Source: Petropleomorpha daqingensis
GTDB lineage: Bacteria > Actinomycetota > Actinomycetes > Mycobacteriales > Geodermatophilaceae
Direction: 5' to 3'
Assembly: GCF_013408985.1 (NCBI RefSeq)
Contig: NZ_JACBZT010000001.1
Location: 2,294,001-2,358,000 of the forward strand
DNA length: 64,000 bases
The notes under the pieces are model-generated. The model had not been told where the DNA came from and searched no databases. It worked only from the letters and a program-made list of their open reading frames with translations. Positions 1 through 8,714 of this stretch are shown piece by piece. Numbering within the stretch: position 1 is the stretch's first letter; every line of letters starts with the position of its first letter. A program made the translations under genes and the position numbers.

Positions 1-1088
1 AGCAGCGCCTGGATCTTCCCGCCCGGCCCGCTCACCCAGCGGTCCTCGACCGGGTAGCCGGCCGGCGGCTCCTCGGACGCGACGGACAGGACGACGGGGC
101 CTTCGGCCCGGCGGATCACCGGCGGGCGCGCCGACGACGACCACGCCAGCTCCACGGTGCCGTCCGGTCGGGCCGTGGCCCCGCGGACGACGCCCGGCGG
201 GGTGTCCAGCCGCTCCAGCGTCCCGGCGGCCAGGTCGTAGCGGTACAGCTCGCTGCGGGCGGCGGTGTCGTGGCCGACCAGCAGCGCGGAGCCGTCGGGG
301 TACCAGCCCGCGGTGACGTCGCCGGGCAGGTCGAGCACGAGCTCGGTCTCCTCGCCGGTCGCGAGGTCCCAGATCAGCAGCTCGTCGCGGCCGCGGCGCT
401 CGTGGCCGACCAGCAGCCTGCGGTCGCCGGGCAGCGGGCCGAACTCCAGGGCGTGCAGCCCGAGACCGTCGCCGTCCCACTTCTCGGCGACCACGTCGTC
501 GTCCGCGGTCCGCAGCACCCGCAGGGCCGGGTAGCGCGGGTCGCCGTGCTCGGAGTGCGAGATCACCAGCAGCTCGTCGTCCCGGCTGAGCGCATCGACC
601 GACGCCGGGTCGGGGTGCCGGTAGATCACCCGGGGATCCGCGCCGGACGGCGCCAGCCACAGCTCGCTGCCGTCGTCGGTGGAGCGCCCGACGGCGACCA
701 GCGTGCGGCCCACCTCGAGCCCGGCGGGGTAGGCCGGGCCGACCTGGGGCAGCGGCTCGGTGTCGGGACCGCCCTCGAACGGCTGGGTCCGCCAGGTGCC
801 GAACTCGTCGCCGTCGGTGTCGGCGAACCACCAGATGGTCGCGCCGTCGGGGGACAGGGTGCCGATCAGCGTGCCGTTGGGCCGGTTGGTGACCTGCCGG
901 TGGGTGTCCGCAGTCCGGTCCCACGCGTACTGCTCGACGACGCCGCTGACGTCCGAGGAGTACAGGCAGCGGTTCGGGGCGTCGTCGGCCCAGTCCGGCA
1001 GGCTGACCCGAGGCGCGCGGAACCGGGCCTGCCAGCGCTCGGTGACCTCGGCGGGAAGGGCGGGGGAGTCGGGCACGGCGGAGCTCAC
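1..1088 (-). CDS. S9 family (prolyl oligopeptidase-like) serine peptidase, C-terminus cut by window edge
   Basis: About 362 N-terminal residues are present, read leftwards from a GTG at 1088, and the frame is still open at base 1. The visible part is a seven-bladed-propeller type domain with repeated blade motifs such as LSPDG and WYPDGSALLV, the substrate-gating half of DPP-IV/acylaminoacyl peptidase relatives. The alpha/beta-hydrolase domain with the catalytic Ser, Asp and His would lie beyond the window, so activity cannot be judged. No signal peptide is seen, so a cytoplasmic oligopeptidase is likely. It is followed upstream by a tRNA gene with its own hairpin terminator, so it is probably transcribed separately. 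Confidence 0.8.
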   Translation of the reverse strand, partial: MSSAVPDSPALPAEVTERWQARFRAPRVSLPDWADDAPNRCLYSSDVSGVVEQYAWDRTADTHRQVTNRPNGTLIGTLSPDGATIWWFADTDGDEFGTWRTQPFEGGPDTEPLPQVGPAYPAGLEVGRTLVAVGRSTDDGSELWLAPSGADPRVIYRHPDPASVDALSRDDELLVISHSEHGDPRYPALRVLRTADDDVVAEKWDGDGLGLHALEFGPLPGDRRLLVGHERRGRDELLIWDLATGEETELVLDLPGDVTAGWYPDGSALLVGHDTAARSELYRYDLAAGTLERLDTPPGVVRGATARPDGTVELAWSSSARPPVIRRAEGPVVLSVASEEPPAGYPVEDRWVSGPGGKIQAL

Positions 1089-1119
1089 CGGACCATCCAA
1101 GCAGGGACCCGGAAACGCA

Positions 1120-1149
1120 CTCAGGGGCCGCCAGCCGGCGGCCCCTGAG
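1120..1149 (-). terminator. Hairpin terminator after tRNA-Pro
   Basis: A perfect 13-bp inverted repeat (1120-1132 with 1137-1149) surrounds a 4-nt loop. It lies directly 3' of the minus-strand tRNA. There is no U tract, as is usual for GC-rich actinobacteria. Confidence 0.75.
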
Positions 1150-1156
1150 CAGCAGA

Positions 1157-1231
<75 letters not shown>

Positions 1232-1280
1232 AGGTGCCCGACGAGTCTAACCTGCGTCGTCGAGCCGGTTCCGGCGGGGC

Positions 1281-2192
1281 TCAGCCCTCCCGCGCGGTCA
1301 GCGTCAGCAGGGTGGCCTCCGGCGGGCAGGCGAAGCGCACCGGCGCGTAGGGACTGGTGCCCAGGCCTGCCGAGACGTGCAGCCACGTGCCGTTCGGGTG
1401 CTCCGCCGTCGGCTGCGTCCAGCGGTGCAGCCAGCGGGCCTTGTCGCGCGGGATGCCGCAGTTGGTGACCAGCGCCCCGTAGAACGGCACCCGAAGCTGC
1501 CCGCCGTGGGTGTGCCCGCAGAGCAGCAGGTCGTAGCCATCGGCGGCGAACCTGTCGAGCACGCGCGGCTCGGGGGAGTGGACGACGCCGATCCGCAGGT
1601 CCGCCGTCGGGTCGGCCGGTCCGGCCACCTTCTCGTAGCGGTCCAGCTTCAGGTGCGGGTCGTCCAGCCCGGCGAAGACGACGCGCCGGCCGTCGACGGT
1701 GAGCTCGCCGCGCGCGTTGGTGAGGTTCAGCCAGCCGCGGTCGACCAGGCCGTCGCGCAGGTCGCGCCAGGGCAGCTTCACCCCGTGCACGCGCTTGTGG
1801 TTCTTCCTGAAGTACTTCAGCGGGTTCTTCGGCCGCGGCGCGAAGTAGTCGTTGGACGACGTCACGAACGCGCCGGGGACGTCCGTCAGCGGGTCCAGCG
1901 CCTTGAGCGTGGGCGGGACGGCGTCCATCCCCGCCAGGTTGTCGCCGGTGTCGACCACGAGGTCCGGCTCGAGGGCGGCGAGGCCGGCGACCCACTCCTG
2001 CTTGGACCGCTGGTCGGCGGTCATGTGCAGATCGGAGAGGTGCAGGATCGACAGCGGCCGCGAGCCCGGCGCCAGCACCGGGACGTCGAAGCGGCGCAGC
2101 GTCCACCGGGTGCGCTCGTAGAGGCTCGCGTAGGCGACGGTCGCGGCTCCGGTGGCGACGGCCGCGGTGGGCAGTGTGGTGTACCAGCGCAC
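1281..2192 (-). CDS. Membrane-anchored metallophosphoesterase (Rv3683-like)
   Basis: A 303-residue calcineurin-like phosphoesterase. Metal-binding motifs are in order: D54-L-H56 within HLSDLH, then DTGDN, then SSND, and GHTHGGQ near residue 226. The first about 25 residues are hydrophobic and suggest an N-terminal membrane anchor with an outside-facing catalytic domain. This architecture is seen in the YkuE/YaeI-type family; its substrate is not established here. The GTG start has TACCCT eight bases upstream, fitting a near-leaderless message. Its neighbour relation to the PBP matches the Rv3682-Rv3683 pair in M. tuberculosis. Confidence 0.85.
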   Translation of the reverse strand: MRWYTTLPTAAVATGAATVAYASLYERTRWTLRRFDVPVLAPGSRPLSILHLSDLHMTADQRSKQEWVAGLAALEPDLVVDTGDNLAGMDAVPPTLKALDPLTDVPGAFVTSSNDYFAPRPKNPLKYFRKNHKRVHGVKLPWRDLRDGLVDRGWLNLTNARGELTVDGRRVVFAGLDDPHLKLDRYEKVAGPADPTADLRIGVVHSPEPRVLDRFAADGYDLLLCGHTHGGQLRVPFYGALVTNCGIPRDKARWLHRWTQPTAEHPNGTWLHVSAGLGTSPYAPVRFACPPEATLLTLTAREG

Positions 2193-2224
2193 GACTCCTG
2201 AGGGTACGTGCCAGGCTGGAGGGC

Positions 2225-2677
2225 GTGCCCGAGCTCAAGGACCAGCTGCGATCCGACCTGACCACTGCGATGAAGAGCCGCGACGAGCTGCGCACCGCGA
2301 CCCTGCGCATGGCGCTCGCGGCGGTCAGCGCCGAGGAGGTCGCCGGCAAGGAGGCCCGCGAGCTCAGCGACGACGAGGTGCAGGCGGTGCTGCGGCGCGA
2401 GGCCAAGAAGCGCCGGGAGGCCGCCGACGCCTTCGCCGAGGCCGGCCGCGCGCAGCAGGCCGACCGGGAGCGCGCCGAGGGCGAGGTCCTGGCCGGTTAC
2501 CTGCCGGCGCAGATGGAGGACGCCGACCTCGCCGCGCTGGTGGCCGACGTCATCACGCAGACCGGCGCGAGCGGGATGAAGGACATGGGGCGGGTCATGG
2601 GCGCGGCCAACAAGGCCGTCGCCGGCCGGGCCGACGGCTGGCGCGTCGCCGCGGAGGTCCGCCGGCAGCTCGGTTAG
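2225..2677 (+). CDS. GatB/YqeY domain protein
   Basis: A 150-residue protein starting VPELKDQL at GTG 2225. It has the YqeY fold signature: a helical N-terminal half rich in Lys/Arg/Glu (AMKSRD, LRTATLRM), a central YLPAQ motif, and the C-terminal GASGMKDMGRVMG segment. The same domain is attached to GatB in the tRNA-dependent amidotransferase and is thought to bind tRNA; a free-standing role is unproven. A purine-rich GGAGGG lies only 1-2 nt before the GTG, and a CAGGCT hexamer 7 nt before it suggests a leaderless start. Its stop overlaps the convergent PBP stop. Confidence 0.85.
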   Translation: MPELKDQLRSDLTTAMKSRDELRTATLRMALAAVSAEEVAGKEARELSDDEVQAVLRREAKKRREAADAFAEAGRAQQADRERAEGEVLAGYLPAQMEDADLAALVADVITQTGASGMKDMGRVMGAANKAVAGRADGWRVAAEVRRQLG

Positions 2678-4911
2678 CCGTTACCGCCGCCGGGACCGCC
2701 ACCCCCGGGACCGCCGCCGCCGGGACCACCACCGGGCCCGGCGGGGGGCTGGCCGCCGTTGTCCGCGGGAGGCTGCCCGCCGTTGTCCGCGGGCGGCTGG
2801 GTGCCGCCGTTGTCCGTCGGCGCGGGCGCCGGCGGAGGGGCGGGCGCGACGTAGCCGGTGCCGTGCGTGCCGGCGGCGACCGCCGGGTCGGCGGGCGGGA
2901 ACGGCGTGTTCGGCTGCGGGCCCAGGATCGGCGTCATGGCGTCGTGGAACACCCGCGCCGGCAGGCCACCGCCATGGCCGCCGACGTTCTGCTGCGTCTT
3001 CGGGTTGTAGTACATGACGCTGACCGCGTACTGCGGGGTGATCCCGACGAAGGTGGCCGAGTTGTCACCCTGGATGGTCCCGGTCTTGCCGGCGATGTCG
3101 TGGCCCGGGACGGCGGCGCTGCGGCCGGTGCCGTCCTCGACGACGTGCAGCATCATGTTCGCCAGCGTGTTGGCCACGCCGGCCGGGATCGCGTTCGGGT
3201 GGCAGCTGTCCCCGGAGTAGAGCGCGGTGCCGTCGTCCTTCAGCGCCGGCTTGCCCGCGCTGTCGGTGATCGCCGTGACCGGCGTGGGGTCGCACTGCGT
3301 GCCGCTGGCGGCGATGGTCGAGTAGGCGCTGGCCAGGTCGAGCGGGCTGGTCGCGATCGGGCCGAGCGTGAACGAGCCGAGCTCGTTCTCGGCGACGTAG
3401 GTGCCGAAGTCGTCGCACTTGTTCTGGCACTCCGCGAGGTTCTGCGGGTGGTCGAAGTGCATGCCCATGGCCTTGGCGGTGTTGACCGGGCCCTCGACGC
3501 TGCCGAGGGCGTCCTCCAGCGCCACGAAGTAGGTGTTCGCCGACGCGGTCAGGCCGGAGGTCATGTTGTAGGTGGCCGCGTAGCCCGCGTTGTCGTTCTT
3601 GACGACGTAGGGAGCGCCGCGGGTGCCGCCGTTCTTCTTGAACACCTTCGAGGTGTAAGGCTGCGGCGCGTTGATCGTGTAGTTGGAGCCGAAGCCGGCC
3701 TCGAGCGCGGCCGCGGCGGTGAACACCTTGTAGGTCGAGCCGGAGCCGGCCCCGGCCACGGTGTTCAGGACGACCGACTCGCACTCTTGCTCGGAGCAGC
3801 CGTAGCGGCGGTTGTCGGCCATCGCCAGCACGTGCCCGGTGCCCGGCTCCACCGCGGTGAAGATCGTGGCCAGCGGGTCGCCCAGCGGCGCGTTCTGGAG
3901 CACCGCCTGGTCGGCGGAGGTCTGCAGGTCCGGCCGCAGCGTCGTCTGGATGGTCAGGCCGCCGTTCTCGATCTCCTGGTCGGAGAGCCCGAGGCCGTTG
4001 AGGTAGTCGTGCACGTAGGCGCAGAAGAAGCCGCCGATCGCGGCGTCGATGCAGCCGTTCGGCGGGGACTGGCCCTCGACGACCTGCACCGGCGCCGCCG
4101 TCGCGTCGCTGAACTCCTGGTTGCTGATGTGGCCGAGGTCGTGCATCCGCTTGAGGACCTGGTTGCGCCGGTTGGTGGCGTTCTCCGGGTTGGTGATCGG
4201 GTCGTCACCGGTCGGGCTCTGCACGAGGCCGGCGAGCATGGCGGCCTGCGGCAGGGTGAGGTCGGCGGCGTTGACGCTGAAGTAGCGCTGCGCGGCGGAC
4301 TGGATGCCGTAGGCGCCCTCGCCGAAGTACACGATGTTCAGGTAGCGGGTGAGGATCTCGTCCTTGGAGTACTTCTGCTCCAGGGCCAGCGCCAGCCGCG
4401 CCTCGCGCAGCTTGCGGCCGGGGGTCTGCTCGACGGCCGCCTGCCGCTCCTCGGGGGTCTTCGCCGTCTGCAGCAGGGTCTGCTTGACCAGCTGCTGGGT
4501 CAGCGTCGAGCCGCCCTCGCGGACCGACCCCGCGGCCACGTTGGTGACCAGCGCGCGCAGGGTGCCCTGCACGTCGAGGCCGTTGTGCTCGTAGAAGCGC
4601 GAGTCCTCGATGTCGACCAGCGCCTGCTTCATGACCTTGGCGATCTGGTCGCCGGTCAGGGGCGTGCGGTTGTTGCTGTAGAACTCCGTGATCAGCGACC
4701 CGTCGGCGGCCAGCAGCTTCGTGTTGCCGGCCGGCGTCCGGTCGGTGAGCTCGCTGGGCAGCGCGTCGAGCAGCGAGGCGGAGTTGCGGGCCGCCAGCCC
4801 GGTTCCGCCCACCCACGGGAACAGCACGCCGGCGAGAAGGGCACCGGCCAGGACGATGGTGCCGACGAGCTTGGCGATCAGCCCGGCGCGGCTCTGCGAG
4901 TTCTCCGACAT
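2674..4911 (-). CDS. Bifunctional class A penicillin-binding protein (PonA2-like)
   Basis: A 745-residue peptidoglycan glycosyltransferase/transpeptidase. One transmembrane helix (about 12-34) precedes a GT51 domain with EDSRFYEHNGLD, GGSTLTQQ and the YLNIVYFGEGAYGIQSAA region. A transpeptidase domain follows, with SxxK (GSTYK), SxN (SANTYF) and KTG (GKTGT). The enzyme should polymerise and cross-link the cell wall outside the membrane. The last about 65 residues are a Pro/Ala/Asn/Gly tail ending in glycine repeats; the PASTA domain found in M. tuberculosis PonA2 is absent. It is preceded by the ArsA-like ATPase operon on the same strand. Confidence 0.93.
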   Translation of the reverse strand: MSENSQSRAGLIAKLVGTIVLAGALLAGVLFPWVGGTGLAARNSASLLDALPSELTDRTPAGNTKLLAADGSLITEFYSNNRTPLTGDQIAKVMKQALVDIEDSRFYEHNGLDVQGTLRALVTNVAAGSVREGGSTLTQQLVKQTLLQTAKTPEERQAAVEQTPGRKLREARLALALEQKYSKDEILTRYLNIVYFGEGAYGIQSAAQRYFSVNAADLTLPQAAMLAGLVQSPTGDDPITNPENATNRRNQVLKRMHDLGHISNQEFSDATAAPVQVVEGQSPPNGCIDAAIGGFFCAYVHDYLNGLGLSDQEIENGGLTIQTTLRPDLQTSADQAVLQNAPLGDPLATIFTAVEPGTGHVLAMADNRRYGCSEQECESVVLNTVAGAGSGSTYKVFTAAAALEAGFGSNYTINAPQPYTSKVFKKNGGTRGAPYVVKNDNAGYAATYNMTSGLTASANTYFVALEDALGSVEGPVNTAKAMGMHFDHPQNLAECQNKCDDFGTYVAENELGSFTLGPIATSPLDLASAYSTIAASGTQCDPTPVTAITDSAGKPALKDDGTALYSGDSCHPNAIPAGVANTLANMMLHVVEDGTGRSAAVPGHDIAGKTGTIQGDNSATFVGITPQYAVSVMYYNPKTQQNVGGHGGGLPARVFHDAMTPILGPQPNTPFPPADPAVAAGTHGTGYVAPAPPPAPAPTDNGGTQPPADNGGQPPADNGGQPPAGPGGGPGGGGPGGGGPGGGNG
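2685..2830. repeat. Low-complexity tandem repeats coding the PBP tail
   Basis: Imperfect repeats of a GCCGTTGTCCGCGGG-type unit and of GGN glycine triplets encode the PPADNGGQ-like and GPGGGG-like repeats at the C-terminus of the class A PBP. Such tracts are prone to length change by slippage. Confidence 0.7.
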
Positions 4912-4954
4912 CGCAGGCCAGGGTACGTGGCAGACGGGTCCCGGGCCCCCGCGC

Positions 4955-6142
4955 TCAGGAACGGCGCGCGGGCAGGATTCTCGTCCTCGGCGTGCCGGTG
5001 GGGGTGTCGTCGTCCGGACCGGTCAGTTCCGCCCCCATCACCCGCAGGCCGTCGAGATCGTGGACGTCGCCGGCGGCGGCCGGCACGGTCCGGACGGCGA
5101 CCTCCGGGTGGGCGCTGCTGAACCGGTCGGCCAGCCGCTGCTCCCGGGTGGCCTGGGTCATCCGCTCGGCGTGCACCCGCAGCGCGCCGGCGGCGAGCTT
5201 GGCGCCCTTGCCCCCGGCCTCGAGCACCTCCTCGGCGGCCGCCTCTGCCCGGGTCGCCGACAGCGCGGTGGTCGCCGGCGGGTGCGTGCGGTTGAGCACC
5301 AGGCCGGCCAGGGGCATGCCCTCGGCGGAGAGCCGGTCGACGAAGTAGGACGCCTCGCGCAGGGCGTCCGGCTCGGGGGTGGCGACGACGACGAACGACG
5401 TCCCGGGCATGCGCAGCATCTCGTAGGTGGCCGTCGCGCGTTCGCGGAAGCCGCCGAACATCGTGTCCAGCGCCGAGACGAACGAGGAGATGTCGCGCAG
5501 CAGCTGGCCGCCGAGGATCTTGGAGATGATCCGGCTGAACACGGTGAACCCGGCGCCGACCACGCGCATCCCCATCCGGCCGCCGGCGCGGGCGGGGGCG
5601 GTCAGCAGCCGGATCATCGTGCCGTCGAGGAAGCGGCCCATCCGGTTGGGGGCGTCGAGGAAGTCCAGCGCCGACCGCGACGGCGGGGTGTCGACGATGA
5701 TCAGGTCCCACTGGTCGGTCGCCCGCAGCTGGCCCAGCTTCTCCATCGCCATGTACTCCTGCGTCCCGGCGAAGGACGAGGACAGCGCCTGGTAGAAGGG
5801 GTTCTCGAAGATCTGCTGCGCCCGGTCGGGGCTGGAGTGCGCGGACACGACGTCGTCGAACGTCCGCTTCATGTCCAGCATCATCGCGTGCAGCTGGCCG
5901 TCCACCCCGGGCGTCTCGACGCGCCGCGGCTCGTTGTCCAGCTCCACCAGCCCGAGGGACTGCGCCAGCCGGCGGGCCGGGTCGATGGTGAGGACGACGA
6001 CGGTCCGGCCGGCCTCGGCCGCGGCCAGCGCCAGCGCCGCGGACGTCGTCGTCTTGCCCACGCCGCCGGCACCGCAGCAGACGACGATCCGGGTCGAGCG
6101 GTCCTCGATCAGGGACCGCAGGTCCATGGCCGGGGCGCTCAC
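4955..6142 (-). CDS. ArsA/Get3-like ATPase, second copy (Rv3680-like)
   Basis: A 395-residue P-loop ATPase of the anion-transporting/tail-anchored-protein-targeting group. It carries a deviant Walker A motif CGAGGVGKTTTSAALA near the N-terminus, a switch region ending in TIDPARRLAQ, and VDTPPSRSALDFL. The start is GTG 6142, overlapping the previous gene's TGA as GTGA; ATG 6127 is an alternative. It belongs to a two-gene operon with its paralogue, as Rv3679-Rv3680 do in M. tuberculosis, and the pair probably forms a heteromer. No ArsB pump or arsenic gene is nearby, so arsenite export is unlikely. The exact client is unknown. Confidence 0.88.
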   Translation of the reverse strand: MSAPAMDLRSLIEDRSTRIVVCCGAGGVGKTTTSAALALAAAEAGRTVVVLTIDPARRLAQSLGLVELDNEPRRVETPGVDGQLHAMMLDMKRTFDDVVSAHSSPDRAQQIFENPFYQALSSSFAGTQEYMAMEKLGQLRATDQWDLIIVDTPPSRSALDFLDAPNRMGRFLDGTMIRLLTAPARAGGRMGMRVVGAGFTVFSRIISKILGGQLLRDISSFVSALDTMFGGFRERATATYEMLRMPGTSFVVVATPEPDALREASYFVDRLSAEGMPLAGLVLNRTHPPATTALSATRAEAAAEEVLEAGGKGAKLAAGALRVHAERMTQATREQRLADRFSSAHPEVAVRTVPAAAGDVHDLDGLRVMGAELTGPDDDTPTGTPRTRILPARRS

Positions 6143-7125
6143 GCGGCGGCCTCCGGCCGGACGTGCGCCTCGAGCCGGCCGGCGAGGTCGAAGAGCGCAC
6201 CGAGGTCCATGGGCCCGGGCAGCAGCGGCAGCTCGATGGTGGGCCGGCCGAGCGCGGCGACGTCCCCCCGCAGCGCGTCCTGGGCCGCCCACCGCTGCGC
6301 GTGCTCGACCGCCTCGACGGCCAAGGGATCGCCCAGCGCCCCGGGCAGGTGCACCGACTCGAGCGCGGGCGCGAGCTCGGCGCCGGTCAGCCGCCCCTCC
6401 GCCGCGCGCGACAGGCTGGCCTCGGGCAGCAGCGGCTCGGTGGCCATGTTGACCACGACGTGGCCGACCGGCAGGCCGACCGCGGTGAGCTCCTTGATCG
6501 CGTCGGCGGTCTCCTGCACCGGCATGTCCTCGAGCAGGGTCACGAGGTGCACCGCCGTCTGCGGGGACTTCAGCACCGCCATGACGCCGTCGCTCTGCGT
6601 CTTGATCGGCCCCGACCGGGCCAGCTGCCCCATCTCGCCGGTCACGTTGAGGAACCGCGTGATCCGGCCGGTCGGCGGGGCGTCGACGACGACGGCGTCG
6701 TAGACCCGCTTGCCGTCGTGCCGGCGGGTCACCGCCTCCTTGACCTTGCCGGTGATGAGGACGTCGCGCAGCCCCGGCGCGATCGCGGTGGCGAAGTCGA
6801 TGGCGCCCATCTTGCGCAGCGCCCGGCCGGCCCGGCGCAGGTTGTAGAAGAGGTCGAGGTACTCCATCAGCGCCTCTTCGGTGTCGATGGCCAGGGCCTT
6901 GACCTCGCCGCCGCCGCGGGCGACGGCGACGCGGCGCTCCTCGTAGGGCAGCGGCGGGGTGTCGAAGAGCTGGGCGATGCCCTGGCGGCCCTCGGTCTCG
7001 ACGAGCAGCACGGTGCGCCCGTCGGCGGCCAGTGCGAGGGCGAGGGCGGCGGCGACCGTGGTCTTGCCGGTCCCGCCCTTGCCGGTGACCACGTGGCAGC
7101 GCACAGGCAAGGGCTCGGAGCTCAC
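6139..7125 (-). CDS. ArsA/Get3-like ATPase, first copy (Rv3679-like)
   Basis: A 328-residue ATPase with Walker A TGKGGTGKTTVAAALA and the family segments VETEGRQGIAQLFDTPPLP, TIAPGLRD-like (here AIAPGLRDVLITGK) and VDAPPTGRI. These match the mycobacterial Rv3679 family very closely. I chose GTG 7125 because a TAGGCT hexamer ends at 7132, six bases before it, fitting leaderless initiation; GTG 7131 directly abuts the hexamer. The gene is transcribed divergently from DUF4177 and is translationally coupled to the second ATPase by a 4-nt overlap. Confidence 0.88.
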   Translation of the reverse strand: MSSEPLPVRCHVVTGKGGTGKTTVAAALALALAADGRTVLLVETEGRQGIAQLFDTPPLPYEERRVAVARGGGEVKALAIDTEEALMEYLDLFYNLRRAGRALRKMGAIDFATAIAPGLRDVLITGKVKEAVTRRHDGKRVYDAVVVDAPPTGRITRFLNVTGEMGQLARSGPIKTQSDGVMAVLKSPQTAVHLVTLLEDMPVQETADAIKELTAVGLPVGHVVVNMATEPLLPEASLSRAAEGRLTGAELAPALESVHLPGALGDPLAVEAVEHAQRWAAQDALRGDVAALGRPTIELPLLPGPMDLGALFDLAGRLEAHVRPEAAA

Positions 7126-7131
7126 GTCCAC

Positions 7132-7137
7132 AGCCTA
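7132..7137 (-). promoter_or_regulatory. -10 element TAGGCT of the ArsA-like operon
   Basis: TAGGCT on the minus strand is followed by six bases and then GTG 7125, the spacing expected for a leaderless transcript. Confidence 0.45.
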
Positions 7138-7174
7138 AGAGGACCGCCCTGCAGCAGTCCTGTCGTGCGGGCGC

Positions 7175-7180
7175 TAGCGT
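7175..7180 (+). promoter_or_regulatory. -10 element TAGCGT before the DUF4177 gene
   Basis: TAGCGT is followed by eight bases and ATG 7189, so transcription should begin at or next to the start codon. No Shine-Dalgarno sequence is present. Confidence 0.45.
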
Positions 7181-7188
7181 CCTGCGAC

Positions 7189-7362
7189 ATGAGCGAACCG
7201 GTTCGGCGCACGTGGGAGTACGCCACGATCCCGCTGCTGATCCACAACACCAAGGCGATCCTCGACTCCTGGGGGGTCGACGGCTGGGAGCTGGTGACCG
7301 TGCTCCCGGGCCCGGGTGGCGCGGACCAGCCGGTGGCCTACCTGAAGCGCCCCACCAACTGA
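7189..7362 (+). CDS. DUF4177 small protein (Rv3678A-like)
   Basis: A 57-residue protein with the DUF4177 pattern WEYATIPLL near the start and GVDGWELVTVLPG in the middle, ending in YLKRPTN. The function is unknown, but in actinobacteria it commonly precedes a RidA gene, as here (11 nt gap). The start has no ribosome-binding site; a TAGCGT hexamer eight bases upstream suggests a leaderless mRNA. It heads a DUF4177-RidA-NUDIX operon. Confidence 0.85.
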   Translation: MSEPVRRTWEYATIPLLIHNTKAILDSWGVDGWELVTVLPGPGGADQPVAYLKRPTN

Positions 7363-7373
7363 GGACTCCTCCC

Positions 7374-7865
7374 ATGAGCACCCCCACCCCGGCCGAGGCC
7401 GGCGCCCAGAGCTGGCACGACCGGCTCGCCGAGCTCGGCATCCGGCTGCCTCCGGTCGCCGCCCCCGTGGCCTCCTACGTGCCGGCCGTGCGCAGCGGCA
7501 CCCTCGTCTACACCAGCGGGCAGCTGCCCTTCGTCGACGGCGGCCTGCGCCGCACCGGCAAGGTCGGCGGCTCGGTCGACATCGAGGAGGCCGCGGCCGA
7601 CGCCAAGCTGTGCACGCTCAACGCGCTGGCCGCGATCGACGACCTGGTCGGACTGGACTCGGTCGCCCGCGTCGTCCGCGTCGTCGGTTACGTGGCCAGC
7701 GCCGAGGGCTTCAGCGGCCAGCCGCGCGTGGTCAACGGCGCCAGCGAGCTGCTCGGCAAGATCTTCGGCCCGGCCGGTCAGCACGCCCGCAGCGCCGTCG
7801 GCGTCGCCGAGCTGCCCATGAACAGCCCCGTCGAGGTCGAGCTCACCGTCGAGCTGAGGGGATGA
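7374..7865 (+). CDS. RidA family protein (Rv3678c-like)
   Basis: A 163-residue YjgF/YER057c/UK114-fold protein. RidA proteins hydrolyse reactive enamine/imine intermediates made by PLP enzymes, though many subfamilies lack that activity. Family features are TLVYTSGQLPF, the central CTLNALAAI stretch and a C-terminal ELPMNSPVEVELTVEL. The archetypal RidA arginine-binding motif is not clear, so this is the longer actinobacterial subfamily. The ATG follows the DUF4177 stop after 11 nt, and its stop overlaps the NUDIX ATG as ATGA. Confidence 0.85.
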   Translation: MSTPTPAEAGAQSWHDRLAELGIRLPPVAAPVASYVPAVRSGTLVYTSGQLPFVDGGLRRTGKVGGSVDIEEAAADAKLCTLNALAAIDDLVGLDSVARVVRVVGYVASAEGFSGQPRVVNGASELLGKIFGPAGQHARSAVGVAELPMNSPVEVELTVELRG

Positions 7866-8656
7866 CCGCCCAACCTCGCCAGGCCGCCACGGTCCTGCTG
7901 CTGCGCGACGGGGTCGACGGGCTGGAGGTCTACCTGCTGCGGCGGACGAAGGGCATGCCCTTCGCCGGCGGGATGACCGCCTACATCGGCGGTGGCGTCG
8001 ACCCCCGCGACGGCGACGCGGAGATCGCCTGGGCCGGCCCCCCGCCCGCGGACTGGGCGAGCGCCTTCGGCTGCGACGAGCGGACCGCCCGCGAGCTGGT
8101 CTGCGCCGCCGTCCGGGAGACGTTCGAGGAGGCCGGCGTGCTGCTGGCCGGCTCGGCGGAGGACGGCACCGTCGTCCCGGACGTGTCGGGCGAGGACTGG
8201 GAGCGGCAGCGGCAGGCGCTGATGACCCGCGAGCTCTCCTTCGCCGAGCTGCTCGCCGAGCGCGGGCTGTGCGTGCGATCGGACCTGCTGCGCCCCTTCG
8301 CGCACTGGATCACCCCGCCCATGGAGCCGCGGCGCTACGACACGAAGTTCTTCGTCGCGGCGCTGCCGGTCGGCCAGGAGGCGCGGCACGTCTCGGGCGA
8401 GGCCGACGAGGTGAGCTGGCTGACGCCGGCCGCGGCGCTCGCGCAGGCGGAGACCGGCGGCCGGCCGATGCTGCCGCCGACCCTGCACACGCTGGACCAG
8501 CTCCGGCCGTTCGCCGGTGTGGAGGACGCCCTGGCCGGCTCCCCGCCGGAGCCGCTGCACCCGATCAGCCCGACCTTCGAGAAGACGCCGGACGGCGCCT
8601 GGGCGGTGCTGCCGGACGGCACGAGGGTCAGGCTCGTCACCCCGCTACCGCACTGA
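7862..8656 (+). CDS. NUDIX hydrolase, long form
   Basis: A 264-residue NUDIX protein. The Nudix box is interrupted by an insert: GGGVDPRDGD leads into a further about 30 residues before ARELVCAAVRETFEEAGVLL. The catalytic RETFEEAG core is intact. Extra segments after the box and a C-terminal PTLHTLDQL element resemble the NUDT19-like/acyl-CoA diphosphatase branch. The substrate is not determined. It ends the DUF4177-RidA operon, just before a strong terminator. In M. tuberculosis this slot holds a metallo-beta-lactamase-fold gene. Confidence 0.85.
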   Translation: MTAQPRQAATVLLLRDGVDGLEVYLLRRTKGMPFAGGMTAYIGGGVDPRDGDAEIAWAGPPPADWASAFGCDERTARELVCAAVRETFEEAGVLLAGSAEDGTVVPDVSGEDWERQRQALMTRELSFAELLAERGLCVRSDLLRPFAHWITPPMEPRRYDTKFFVAALPVGQEARHVSGEADEVSWLTPAAALAQAETGGRPMLPPTLHTLDQLRPFAGVEDALAGSPPEPLHPISPTFEKTPDGAWAVLPDGTRVRLVTPLPH

Positions 8657-8661
8657 ACGTC

Positions 8662-8708
8662 GAACGGCTGAGGCCCAGAACCGATCCGGTTCTGGGCCTC
8701 AGCCGTTC
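8662..8708. terminator. Bidirectional terminator, 22-bp perfect stem
   Basis: The arms 8662-8683 and 8687-8708 are perfectly complementary around a 3-nt loop. They lie between the convergent NUDIX and crp genes and can serve both. Confidence 0.85.
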
Positions 8709-8714
8709 ATCGCT

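Noticed and set aside
2152-5121. Open frame of about 989 codons antisense to the PBP gene
   Set aside because: The minus-strand PBP has full catalytic motifs; the plus-strand reading is repetitive Arg/Gly/Val sequence without any domain.
4955-7125. Arsenical pump operon
   Set aside because: Two ArsA-like ATPases are present but no ArsB, ArsR or ArsC, and both match the mycobacterial Rv3679-Rv3680 pair.
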